A stretch of 64,000 bases of DNA, from the NCBI RefSeq assembly GCF_001854405.1, contig NZ_CP017718.1, positions 3,224,001 to 3,288,000 of the forward strand, given 5' to 3'. A model generated the notes under the pieces. The model was not told the origin of the DNA and searched no databases. It saw nothing but the letters and a program-made list of their open reading frames with translations. Origin of the DNA: Hyphomonas sp. Mor2. Its GTDB lineage: Bacteria; Pseudomonadota; Alphaproteobacteria; Caulobacterales; Hyphomonadaceae. Of this stretch, positions 52,457-60,980 are shown piece by piece. How positions within the stretch are numbered: the stretch's first letter is position 1; every line of letters begins with the position of its first letter. The position numbers and the translations under genes are program-made.

Positions 52457-52488
52457 AAGCGCACGGTCCTGCCGCCGTGCGCTTTTTT
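52457..52488 (+). terminator. Rho-independent terminator after urcA
   Basis: AAGCGCACGG (52457-52466) pairs perfectly with CCGTGCGCTT (52475-52484) and runs into TTTTTT. It lies 25 bases after the urcA stop. Confidence 0.93.
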
Positions 52489-52604
52489 GTTTTTCCCTTT
52501 CCCCCTACGGCAGCGGTGACAAGGCGCCGGTTCGATTTCAAACAGGAGGGCAAGACCAAAACCAACGCGCCGCAACGCATCAGGCGCGGCCAGGAGGAAT
52601 GCAG

Positions 52605-53735
52605 ATGGGAGTGCCCATTCAGGGAAAGTGCGACGCAAGATTCGACGCCGTGAAAGCCGCCTTTGAAACCAATTTCAAACAGTTCAATGAAATCGGGGCG
52701 TCCGTCGCCATCAGTCTTGATGGTGACTTCGTTGTCGATCTCTGGGGCGGGCATCTCGACAGCGCGCGTACAGATCCCTGGCAGGAAGATACGCTGGTCA
52801 ATGTCTGGTCGAGCACAAAGACCATGGCGGCGATGACGCTTCTGCTTCTGGCCGACAAAGGCGAGGTTGATCTGTACGCCCCGGCTGCGAAATACTGGCC
52901 GGAATTCGCACAAGATGGCAAAGCCGATGTCGAAGTCCGCACCTTTCTCAGCCACTCCGCGGGCCTGTCCGGGATGGATGAGCCAGTCCCACCTGGTGCG
53001 CTTTATGACTGGGCGTGGATGACGGACACGCTGGCGAAGCAAGCGCCCTGGTGGTCGCCCGGTACCCAGTCGGGATATCATGCATTGACCCAGGGCTATC
53101 TGATCGGCGAAATCGTCCGGCGCGTCACCGGCCAGAGCCTCGGCCAGTTCTATCGCCAGGAAATCGCTGACCCGCTCGGCGCTGACTTTCATATCGGCAC
53201 CACAGAAGAGATCGATCAGCGCGTCGCGGACCTGTTTCCGCCGGACTCGCCGATCGAGCTTGAGCAGACAGAAACCATCGCGTCACGCACGTTCCGGAAT
53301 CCAGCCGTTGAAGCCAAAGCTGCGAATACGAGAGCCTGGCGCGCGGCCGAGATTCCAGCCGCGAACGGGCAGGGCAATGCCCGCGCGATCGTGCGCGCAC
53401 AGACCCCGATGGCCTGCGAGGGCGAAGCCTTTGGCGCCTCGATCATGTCTCGCGAAGGGACACGCCGCGTATTCGACAAACAGACCTCCGGCATGGACCT
53501 GGCGCTCGGCATTCCAGTCGTGTTCGGCATGGGGTACGGCATCTCGGCCGACCCGATGCCGCTCGGGCCGAACGAGCATATCGCCTATTGGGGCGGGTAT
53601 GGCGGCTCAATCGTCCTGATCGATCAGGATGCGCGGCTTTGCTTCTCATATGTCATGAATCGGATGGAAGCCGGCCTGGTTGGCGACATGCGCGGCTTCA
53701 ATCTGTTACAGGCAACGTATCAATCGCTGATGTGA
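52605..53735 (+). CDS. Serine hydrolase of the beta-lactamase/EstB family
   Basis: 376 residues. VNVWSSTKTMAAMTLLLLADKG contains the SxxK nucleophile (Ser69/Lys72, split), followed by LSHSAGLSGMDEP and the Tyr of SGYHALTQGYLIGEIVRR (second motif Y-x-x), and a late GGYGGS in place of the KTG box. This matches class C-like esterases such as EstB and LACTB, which usually act as esterases, not beta-lactamases. No signal peptide, so it is cytosolic. ATG 52605 lies 7 bases after AGGAGG; ATG 52599 is too close to it. Confidence 0.88.
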   Translation: MGVPIQGKCDARFDAVKAAFETNFKQFNEIGASVAISLDGDFVVDLWGGHLDSARTDPWQEDTLVNVWSSTKTMAAMTLLLLADKGEVDLYAPAAKYWPEFAQDGKADVEVRTFLSHSAGLSGMDEPVPPGALYDWAWMTDTLAKQAPWWSPGTQSGYHALTQGYLIGEIVRRVTGQSLGQFYRQEIADPLGADFHIGTTEEIDQRVADLFPPDSPIELEQTETIASRTFRNPAVEAKAANTRAWRAAEIPAANGQGNARAIVRAQTPMACEGEAFGASIMSREGTRRVFDKQTSGMDLALGIPVVFGMGYGISADPMPLGPNEHIAYWGGYGGSIVLIDQDARLCFSYVMNRMEAGLVGDMRGFNLLQATYQSLM

Positions 53736-54548
53736 TCAATTGCCCGTCAGGTCCGGTTTGCGCTTTTCTCTGAACGCATCGACGGCTTCCTTTCGGTCAT
53801 CCATGTAATTGGAGACGCTTTCCCAACCGACCGATGCATCCATCATCTGCGCAGCCAGCGCGCGGAGCGGGATATTGGTCACGGTCTTGGTCCAGCGCAC
53901 CGCCCATTTCGGATTGCCTTGCAGCTTGCCAACCAGCTCTGCCACTTTGGCGTCCAATTGGTCCGAGGGTACCGCATAATTGATCAGGCCCAGTTGCTGG
54001 GCCTCTGGTGCCGTCAGAAGATCGCCGGTCATCAGCAGCTCCTTGGCTTTGGCAAAGCCGACCAGCTGCGGCCAGATCACAGCGCCGCCATCTCCGGCGA
54101 CCAGGCCGACTTTGACATGCGGATCACCAATCAGCGCCTTTTCATCCGACACAATCATGTCGCAGAGCAGGGCGATGGTCGCGCCCAGGCCCGCCGCAGC
54201 GCCATTGAGGCGACAGATCATCGGCTTTTCCATGTCCAGGATCGATGTGACGATCCGTTTGGCTTCCCAGGCAATGTCGCGAAACTTACTCGGATCGGAA
54301 ATCTGTTCATCGAACCAGTCAAAGTCACCGCCGGCACAGAAGGCCCGGCCCTTGCCGGTCAGAATGATGATGTCAGACCCGCTGTCGCGCTGCAGGTCCG
54401 TGAATACCCGACCAAGCTCTTCATGCATGGCGGCGTCAACGCCATTGACCGGGTGATCCGACGTGATGGCGGCGGTCAGCACGCGATCGTCACGCTCGAA
54501 CGTGAACCGGGAATAGGACTCTTTCGTGATGTCGAACGGTGAGGTCAT
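53736..54548 (-). CDS. Enoyl-CoA hydratase/isomerase family protein
   Basis: 270 residues. Crotonase features: ILTGKGRAFCAGGDFDWF, PMICRLNGAAAGLGATIALLCDMI (oxyanion turn GAAAGLG) and IGDPHVKVGLVAGDGGAVIWPQL with a GDGG in place of the usual E-x-G-x-x-P catalytic turn. Substrate unknown. It is the second crotonase in the window, with low similarity to the one at 43465. It starts next to its convergent serine-hydrolase neighbour and lies 76 bases from the S33 hydrolase gene, on the same strand. Confidence 0.88.
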   Translation of the reverse strand: MTSPFDITKESYSRFTFERDDRVLTAAITSDHPVNGVDAAMHEELGRVFTDLQRDSGSDIIILTGKGRAFCAGGDFDWFDEQISDPSKFRDIAWEAKRIVTSILDMEKPMICRLNGAAAGLGATIALLCDMIVSDEKALIGDPHVKVGLVAGDGGAVIWPQLVGFAKAKELLMTGDLLTAPEAQQLGLINYAVPSDQLDAKVAELVGKLQGNPKWAVRWTKTVTNIPLRALAAQMMDASVGWESVSNYMDDRKEAVDAFREKRKPDLTGN

Positions 54549-54624
54549 GGCGCGGTCTCCTTTGAGCGCACCATTGTTGCAAACGGTCCGCTTGAACAGC
54601 CCTCACCGTGCGAGACTTTGTGCG

Positions 54625-56664
54625 CTAAAACGGTCCGAGGCCGAGTGACAGCAAAAAGCCAAGAATGCCGAGCGCCGACGCGCTGGTGATGACCAGTCCC
54701 AGCGATGCCCCTATTTGCTGGCGCCCGAAGCCTGGGCTCTTGGCGCCTCGATACAGAGCGAATGCCGTCAGACCGAAGCCGAGCAGGGCAAACCAAAACC
54801 CCCACCCGGTTGAAGGGACGACACCAAGTGGCAATGCCATCGAATGCGTGCTGGCAGTGTACAGGATCTGCTTGATCGCCCAGCCGAGCCCGGCCAGCGT
54901 CACCAGAGCGCCAAGCCAGCTGAGTGGCCGAGCCTGATCAAAACTCACCGCTTCGGTTCCCTGGATCCGGCGCGCCGCCCAACCGAGCGGGAACAGGAAG
55001 AGCGAAAGGGTCAGGACTACAACCAGTGCGATCACTCCAAGCGGATAAGTCCCAGCCTGCAAGCCACGCGCGAACCGATACGGCCCCTTGGTTTCCTTCA
55101 ACCGCGTCAGGAATTGCGGCGCCGGAACGCTTGCGAGACAGGATGTGTCGAGCGGCGTCTCCGGATCCGTAACAAAGGCGACCCAGAGATCGCCGCCGCA
55201 GCCACGATGGTCACTGAAAAGGGCGCCGTGGCCGGTATAAGGAAACTCGACATATTGCGCATTGCTCAGACCCGGCAGGATGGCCTCGCTGTAATAAGGC
55301 GGCGTGATTGGGTCGACCGTGCCGGCCGCGACCAAAATTGGAATGTCGGTCTCCAGCGGTTTCACGGCCGGGTCTGGATTGATCTCATAGGCGTCGACAC
55401 AGGTCTGTGACCAGGACACGGTGCCGACCCATTTCGAAAGTTGCGGTTCCGCGGCTCGCATGGCTGCGGCTTGTTCGTCCGTCATCAGCGCCGCGCCGCG
55501 ACAATTGGCAACCATCTCCATCCCGTTACCTGCGCTATGATCGATCGGACGACCCAGAACCTCAACATAGGCCCGAAGCGCGGTTTCATCGCGCGTTTCG
55601 AAGGCGCGGAGCAGACTTGGGAAATCAGCATAAAGCGAATTGATGTAAAGGGCCTGGAAGACGGCCCCGCCGGCCAAGTCGCCATCCATGACCAGGCGTC
55701 CGTCCAGAAAGCTGCCATGGTCGAGCTCTTCGAGAATGAGTGGGTCCTCATCATAAGCTTCGAACACGGCAATGAACCGATCAGCGAAGCTGCCCACATC
55801 ACGCGCGCAAATCTTGTTCGCAGCGCAATCCGCCGAGATCGCATCCAGGGCTGAACGGAAGCCATATGCAATTGCGCCCCATCCGCCCGCATCGAGTGGA
55901 TCAGCTGGCACCACGCTGTCCAGAATGGCCGCGCGGACGCCGTCTTCATCAACATCGATAACCGCCTGGCCAAGCTCAGTTCCGTACGAGATGCCGAATA
56001 TCGTCCACTGTTCATAGCCAAGGGCGCGACGGATATCGCGAACATCGAGGGCGTTTTGCCAAGTGGAATAGGCATCCACCGCGATCCCTTCTGCACGTGC
56101 TTCGGCGACACAATTCCGCAAGGCCTCATTTCTTGGCTGCAGGCCGTCTTTGGTGCTGACGCCGAATTGGAATTCTCTTGGAACGGCGCGGCAGAAATGA
56201 GCCTCAGAATAGCCGATGCCCCGCTGATCGAAGAAGATCAGGTCGGCGGCATCGCGAAAGCGCTTGGTGTCCGGACGCTGATAAGCAGAGATCCGCTGCG
56301 CGCCGAGTGAGGGCCCGCCAGGGCCGCCCGTGAGCCGGACAACGGCACGCTGATCCGGGTTCTCGCTGGAGGATGCAATTTTCAGTACCGATAGTTTGAT
56401 CAGACGGCTGGCCGGATTGGTTCGGTCTTCTGGCACGAGAACGTAGCCGCAGCGAAATTCGGCGGGATCATAGTCAGGCGCTTCTGCATGGAACGGGCAG
56501 ACATGCGGCGTGAATTCAGGCTGAAAGCTCCGCCAGGCTGGGTGAACTTGCTCTACCTGTATCAAGGGCGATGGACCAAGGTCTGGGCTCTCTTGAGCGA
56601 CACTCAAGGGCCATAGGGCCAATGCCAGACACACCAGAACAGAAAGATTCATCAAACGGGTCAC
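54625..56664 (-). CDS. S33-type peptidase/hydrolase with C-terminal four-helix membrane domain
   Basis: 679 residues from GTG 56664, which follows GGGGAGG by 5 bases; ATG 56652 is an alternative. The Sec signal (LMNLSVLVCLALALWPLSVAQ) leads to an alpha/beta hydrolase of the TAP/proline-iminopeptidase type: LTGGPGGPSLGAQ, FFDQRGIGYSE, nucleophile FGISYGTELGQ, and terminal IPILVAAGTVDPITPP and YTGHGAL for Asp and His. The last ~150 residues have four membrane helices, so the enzyme is tethered at the inner membrane facing the periplasm. It may trim peptides there. The extra membrane domain is atypical for the family. Confidence 0.85.
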   Translation of the reverse strand: MTRLMNLSVLVCLALALWPLSVAQESPDLGPSPLIQVEQVHPAWRSFQPEFTPHVCPFHAEAPDYDPAEFRCGYVLVPEDRTNPASRLIKLSVLKIASSSENPDQRAVVRLTGGPGGPSLGAQRISAYQRPDTKRFRDAADLIFFDQRGIGYSEAHFCRAVPREFQFGVSTKDGLQPRNEALRNCVAEARAEGIAVDAYSTWQNALDVRDIRRALGYEQWTIFGISYGTELGQAVIDVDEDGVRAAILDSVVPADPLDAGGWGAIAYGFRSALDAISADCAANKICARDVGSFADRFIAVFEAYDEDPLILEELDHGSFLDGRLVMDGDLAGGAVFQALYINSLYADFPSLLRAFETRDETALRAYVEVLGRPIDHSAGNGMEMVANCRGAALMTDEQAAAMRAAEPQLSKWVGTVSWSQTCVDAYEINPDPAVKPLETDIPILVAAGTVDPITPPYYSEAILPGLSNAQYVEFPYTGHGALFSDHRGCGGDLWVAFVTDPETPLDTSCLASVPAPQFLTRLKETKGPYRFARGLQAGTYPLGVIALVVVLTLSLFLFPLGWAARRIQGTEAVSFDQARPLSWLGALVTLAGLGWAIKQILYTASTHSMALPLGVVPSTGWGFWFALLGFGLTAFALYRGAKSPGFGRQQIGASLGLVITSASALGILGFLLSLGLGPF

Positions 56665-56703
56665 GTCGTCCTCCCCTGGCCGCGCCGCGCGGATCACGAA
56701 ACC

Positions 56704-57732
56704 TTATGGCTCCTCACCGACTTGCACAACGCGGCGGCCAAAGTTTTCTCCCCGGAACAGACCGCAAAAGGCTTCCGGCATGGAGTCTATTCCGGTAAAG
56801 CGCTCTTCCTTCAGTTTCAGCTCGCCTTTGCCAATCAAGGTGGCCATCTCATTGAGCGCGGCCGGGAATTCGCGAGCGAAGTCGAACACGACCAGGCCCT
56901 GCATCAGAACGCGGTGGGTGATGAAGGGCTTGGTATTGACAATTCCAGGGGTCTCTTCGGGGGTCAGATTATAGTCGGCGACCTGACCCGAAATGCAGAT
57001 CCGCCCGTTCATGCGCATCTTGGGCAACACGCGATTGACCATCTCATTGCCGACATTGTCGAACAGGAGATCGACCCCATCCGGCATCGCCTCCGAAATG
57101 GCGGCGTCGAGATCCTGTACGGTCTTGTAATTGATGGCGGCATCAAATCCCGCTTCTTCGACCAGCCAGGCGCATTTTGCGTCGCTGCCGGCAATGCCGA
57201 TGACCTGCTCAGCGCCGCCCGCGTTGGCCAGCTGGCCGGCTGTCGCCCCGACCGGCCCCGCCGCAGAAGTGACGAGGACCCGATCACCGGCCTGGAACTT
57301 CGCGACAGATTTCAAGCCAAACCAGGCCGTGAGGCCAGGGACGCCGAGGACGCCGATCCACAGAGACAGCGGCAGCGGTACAGCCTCCGGGATCGCCCCG
57401 ATAAAGCCCTTTCCGGTCTGGATTGAATGGGTGCGCCAGCCGCCGGCGCAGAACACTTTTGTGCCGACGGGATAGGCGTCATTCTCAGAGGCATCGACAA
57501 TGCCGACGCTGAACCCGTCAATGGGCTTGCCGAGCGGCAGCGCGGCGGCGTAGCTGTCCCCGCCTGACAGACGCGAGCGTGTGCCAGGATCGACCGAGGT
57601 CCAGATATGGCGGACGCGGAACTGTCCTTCCGTGGGAATTGGCAGAGGTTTTTCGACCCGTTCGAAGTTTTGCGGCTGCGGCGGGCCCTCGCAATATGAC
57701 TTCAGAACGATTTGCTGCATGGTTTCCGTCAT
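56704..57732 (-). CDS. MDR-family NADP-dependent oxidoreductase (YncB/curA-like)
   Basis: 342 residues. The zinc-free MDR layout: VDPGTRSRLSGGDSYAAALPLG, WIGVLGVPGLTAWFGLK, the NADPH loop VTSAAGPVGATAGQLA, and FDNVGNEMVNRVLPKMRMNGRI (split). This matches the leukotriene B4 12-hydroxydehydrogenase/curcumin reductase group, which reduces alpha,beta-unsaturated ketones and aldehydes. It is divergent from cysD across a 179-base gap with a perfect 14-base palindrome. Confidence 0.9.
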   Translation of the reverse strand: MTETMQQIVLKSYCEGPPQPQNFERVEKPLPIPTEGQFRVRHIWTSVDPGTRSRLSGGDSYAAALPLGKPIDGFSVGIVDASENDAYPVGTKVFCAGGWRTHSIQTGKGFIGAIPEAVPLPLSLWIGVLGVPGLTAWFGLKSVAKFQAGDRVLVTSAAGPVGATAGQLANAGGAEQVIGIAGSDAKCAWLVEEAGFDAAINYKTVQDLDAAISEAMPDGVDLLFDNVGNEMVNRVLPKMRMNGRICISGQVADYNLTPEETPGIVNTKPFITHRVLMQGLVVFDFAREFPAALNEMATLIGKGELKLKEERFTGIDSMPEAFCGLFRGENFGRRVVQVGEEP

Positions 57733-57836
57733 ACGCGGGTCTCCGGTGTCTGAGTTTTGGCCTTTGGATCATTTTCCGGATGTCCTGACCAGTCGCGACG
57801 TTGCGGCATCCTTTTTGCTTCAGCGAATCTAACGTC

Positions 57837-57850
57837 AACAAGTACTTGTT
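57837..57850. promoter_or_regulatory. Perfect palindrome in the cysD/MDR divergent promoter
   Basis: AACAAGTACTTGTT is self-complementary over all 14 bases. It lies 62 bases before the cysD start and 105 from the MDR start. Possible operator for either gene; the binding protein is not known from sequence. Confidence 0.5.
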
Positions 57851-57911
57851 CTCCGTAGAGCCGTTTTCTATGTGGGGCACGACATAAATCATCCAGAATG
57901 GGGCAACACCA

Positions 57912-58814
57912 TTGACCTCCCAGACCCATCTCGACCGGCTTGAAGCCGAGGCCATTCACATCATGCGCGAAGTGGCGGCGGAATCCGAAAATCCCGTCAT
58001 GCTCTACTCGGTCGGCAAGGACAGTGCCGTGATGCTGCACCTGGCTATGAAGGCGTTCTATCCGAGCATTCCTCCTTTCCCGCTCATGCATGTCGACACG
58101 ACCTGGAAATTCCGGGAAATGATCGAGTTTCGTGATCGCAAGGCAGCCGAGATCGGCATGGACCTGATCGTTCATACCAATCAGGAAGGCGTCGAGGCGG
58201 GTGTCGGTCCGTTTACGCATGGGTCTGCCGTGCATACAGACGTGATGAAAACCCAGGCGCTGAAACAGGCACTCGACAAGTACAAATTTGACGTCGCCTT
58301 TGGGGGGGCGCGCCGCGATGAGGAAAAGTCGCGCGCCAAGGAACGTGTGTTCTCGTTCCGCACAGCGGAGCATCGCTGGGACCCGAAAAACCAGCGCCCT
58401 GAACTGTGGAACCTCTACAATGCCCGGATCCACAAGGGTGAGAGCATTCGCTGCTTCCCGATCTCCAACTGGACCGAACTTGATATCTGGCAATATATCC
58501 GCCGCGAGCAGATCGAGATCGTCCCGCTTTATTACGCCGCCAAGCGTCCCGTCGTGGAATGGGAGGGCAGCCAGATCATGGTTGATGATGATCGCATCCC
58601 GCCCGAGCTGGCCAAAACCGCGGTGGAGAAGTTCGTCCGCTTCCGGACTCTTGGCTGTTATCCGCTGACCGGCGCGGTCGAAAGCACCGCTGACACGCTG
58701 GAAGACATCATTCAGGAAATGCTGCTGACCACCTCATCCGAGCGCCAGGGCCGCACGATTGACCGCGACCAGGCCGCCTCCATGGAAAAGAAAAAACAAG
58801 AGGGATACTTCTAA
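57912..58814 (+). CDS. cysD: Sulfate adenylyltransferase subunit 2
   Basis: 300 residues starting with TTG (weak ribosome site). The ATP-PP loop is [19 protein letters not shown], followed by [16 protein letters not shown] and the signature [22 protein letters not shown] (split). It forms ATP sulfurylase with CysN, making adenylyl sulfate. CysNC starts right after its stop with no intergenic base. The alternative start context is limited by an A/T-poor leader. Confidence 0.95.
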   Translation: MTSQTHLDRLEAEAIHIMREVAAESENPVMLYSVGKDSAVMLHLAMKAFYPSIPPFPLMHVDTTWKFREMIEFRDRKAAEIGMDLIVHTNQEGVEAGVGPFTHGSAVHTDVMKTQALKQALDKYKFDVAFGGARRDEEKSRAKERVFSFRTAEHRWDPKNQRPELWNLYNARIHKGESIRCFPISNWTELDIWQYIRREQIEIVPLYYAAKRPVVEWEGSQIMVDDDRIPPELAKTAVEKFVRFRTLGCYPLTGAVESTADTLEDIIQEMLLTTSSERQGRTIDRDQAASMEKKKQEGYF

Positions 58815-60722
58815 ATGTCCCATATCGACTCTCTGATCGCCGAAGACATCACCGCCTATCTCGAAGCGCACGAGAACAAGTCTTTGCTCCGTTTCATCAC
58901 CTGCGGAAGCGTTGATGACGGCAAGTCTACTCTGATCGGGCGCCTGCTTTACGATTCCAAGATGATCTTTGAAGATCAGCTCGATGCGCTAGAGCGCGAC
59001 TCCAAGAAACAAGGCACGCAAGGCGAGAATATTGACTTTGCCTTGCTGGTGGACGGCCTCGCCGCGGAGCGTGAGCAAGGCATCACCATCGATGTGGCCT
59101 ATCGTTTCTTCTCGACCGACAAGCGCAAGTTCATCGTCGCCGACACGCCCGGTCACGAGCAATATACCCGCAATATGGCGACCGGCGCCTCAACCGCCGA
59201 TCTCGCAATCCTGCTCATTGATGCGCGCAAGGGCGTCCTGACCCAGACCCGCCGCCATAGCTTCATCGCCTCCTCGCTCGGCATCCGCAAACTGGTGCTG
59301 GCGATCAACAAGATGGATCTCGTTGATTATGACGAGAAAGTCTTCAAGACGATTGAGCGCGACTTCCTGGAATTCGCGGAAGAACTGTCCGCCGGGATCG
59401 AGATTCAGGCCATTCCAATGTCGGCCCTTGAAGGCTCGAACATTACCGGCGCGTCGGACAAGACCCCCTGGTATGACGGCCCGAGCCTGATGGAGTATCT
59501 GGAAACCGTGCCCGTGGATGATGCGCGGATTTCAGCGCCCTTCCGGATGCCGGTCCAATGGGTCAATCGCCCGAATCTGGATTTCCGCGGCTTTTCCGGC
59601 CAGATTGCCTCCGGGACGATCAAGCCGGGTGATCGCGTCAAAACCCTGCCAAGCGCCAAGGAAACCACGATCGAACGGATTGTTGTGCATGGCGGCGACC
59701 TCGATGAGGCCGTGGCCGGGCAATCCGTCACGCTGACCTTCACCGATGAGGTGGATACCTCGCGCGGCGACGTCATCTGCATCGCCTCTGATCCGGCGGA
59801 AGTGGCGGACCAGTTCCAGGCGCGGGTGCTCTGGATGGCGGAAAAAGACATGCTGCCGGGACGACGCTATCTGCTCAAGATTGGCGCCAAGACGGTGACG
59901 GCCACGGTGCTCGACCTCAAGTTCGGGATCGATGTGAATACGATCCAGGACAAGCCGGCCAAGACGCTGGGTCTGAACGATTTCGGGGTTATCACACTCG
60001 GGCTCGATCAGCCGATCGCTTTCGATCCTTATGATCTCAATCGCGAGACGGGCGGTTTCATTCTGATCGACCGGATGACCAATAATACGGTCGGTCTCGG
60101 TCTGATTGATTTTGCCCTGCGCCGCGCTGGGAATATTCACTGGCAGGCTCTGGACGTCGATCGTCAAGCGCTCGCCAGCCAGAAAGAACAAAAGCCGGCC
60201 GTGCTCTGGTTTACTGGCCTGTCAGGCTCAGGCAAATCGACCATTGCCAATGCGCTGCAGCAGAAACTGTTTGCCATGGGCAAGCACACGTTCGTGCTCG
60301 ACGGCGACAATGTCCGTCATGGTCTCAATCGCGATCTTGGCTTCACGGATGTGGACCGGGTGGAGAATATCCGCCGCGTGTCCAACGTCGCCAAGTTGAT
60401 GAGCGATGCCGGCCTGATCACACTGGTCAGCTTCATCTCGCCGTTCCGCTCTGAACGACGGATGGCGCGGAATATGATGGCTGAGGGCGAGTTCGTCGAA
60501 GTGTTTGTCGATACGCCACTGGCCGTCGCTGAAGAACGCGATGTGAAAGGGCTCTACAAACGCGCCCGTGCCGGAGAGATCAAGAACTTCACCGGTCTCG
60601 ACAGCCCGTATGAAGCACCTGAAGAGCCCGAAATCCGGATCAACACGGTTGAGATGACGGCGGACGAAGCCGCCGATCAGATTCTGAACTGGATGCGTGA
60701 ACGCGGGTGGTTTGAGGCTTAG
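58815..60722 (+). CDS. cysNC: Bifunctional sulfate adenylyltransferase subunit 1/adenylylsulfate kinase
   Basis: 635 residues. Residues ~1-450 are the CysN GTPase (GSVDDGKST at 31-39, [24 protein letters not shown]), residues ~460-635 the CysC APS kinase ([46 protein letters not shown]). CysN uses GTP hydrolysis to drive APS synthesis with CysD; CysC turns APS into PAPS. The fused form is frequent in alphaproteobacteria. It ends the two-gene operon; repeats follow. Confidence 0.96.
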   Translation: MSHIDSLIAEDITAYLEAHENKSLLRFITCGSVDDGKSTLIGRLLYDSKMIFEDQLDALERDSKKQGTQGENIDFALLVDGLAAEREQGITIDVAYRFFSTDKRKFIVADTPGHEQYTRNMATGASTADLAILLIDARKGVLTQTRRHSFIASSLGIRKLVLAINKMDLVDYDEKVFKTIERDFLEFAEELSAGIEIQAIPMSALEGSNITGASDKTPWYDGPSLMEYLETVPVDDARISAPFRMPVQWVNRPNLDFRGFSGQIASGTIKPGDRVKTLPSAKETTIERIVVHGGDLDEAVAGQSVTLTFTDEVDTSRGDVICIASDPAEVADQFQARVLWMAEKDMLPGRRYLLKIGAKTVTATVLDLKFGIDVNTIQDKPAKTLGLNDFGVITLGLDQPIAFDPYDLNRETGGFILIDRMTNNTVGLGLIDFALRRAGNIHWQALDVDRQALASQKEQKPAVLWFTGLSGSGKSTIANALQQKLFAMGKHTFVLDGDNVRHGLNRDLGFTDVDRVENIRRVSNVAKLMSDAGLITLVSFISPFRSERRMARNMMAEGEFVEVFVDTPLAVAEERDVKGLYKRARAGEIKNFTGLDSPYEAPEEPEIRINTVEMTADEAADQILNWMRERGWFEA

Positions 60723-60762
60723 ACTGCGCGCCTAGAACCGCATTGCCAAGGCAAGTTGGCAC

Positions 60763-60817
60763 CCATGGCGGCTGGCTGATTGGCCTCAACCGCCATGGAT
60801 CCTGACTTGCGTCAGGA
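60763..60817. repeat. Two adjacent stem-loops after cysNC
   Basis: CCATGGCGG (60763-60771) with CCGCCATGG (60790-60798), then TCCTGAC-ttgc-GTCAGGA (60800-60817). Neither has a T-run, so they are not standard terminators; they lie in the 258-base gap between cysNC and the ABC-F gene, which otherwise holds only the R4 repeat. Confidence 0.6.
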
Positions 60818-60886
60818 AAGCGGCGTAAACTTGTAGCGCTTTGCCCAATCTGATGGATTTCAGAACAGATCAACCAGCGATACTTA

Positions 60887-60962
60887 CGCAGGCAGGTATC
60901 CAGGGAGGGTAAGCGCCCCGCGTCTTTGAAAGGCAATTTCAGTCCCTGGACCCCTGCCTGCG
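60887..60962. repeat. R4 long palindromic element (CAGGCAGG...TCCAGGGA type)
   Basis: Arms of 20 bases at 60887-60906 (beginning CGCAGGCAGG) and 60943-60962 (ending CTGCCTGCG) are inverse copies with one or two mismatches around a 36-base loop. It stands between the convergent cysNC and ABC-F genes. Confidence 0.75.
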
Positions 60963-60980
60963 CAGGGGGCTGCGGAAAGA

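Noticed and set aside
52605..53735. Serine hydrolase as a beta-lactamase linked to the BlaI/M56 system
   Set aside because: No signal peptide, esterase-like motifs, and 27 kb away from the BlaI gene; no evidence for linkage.
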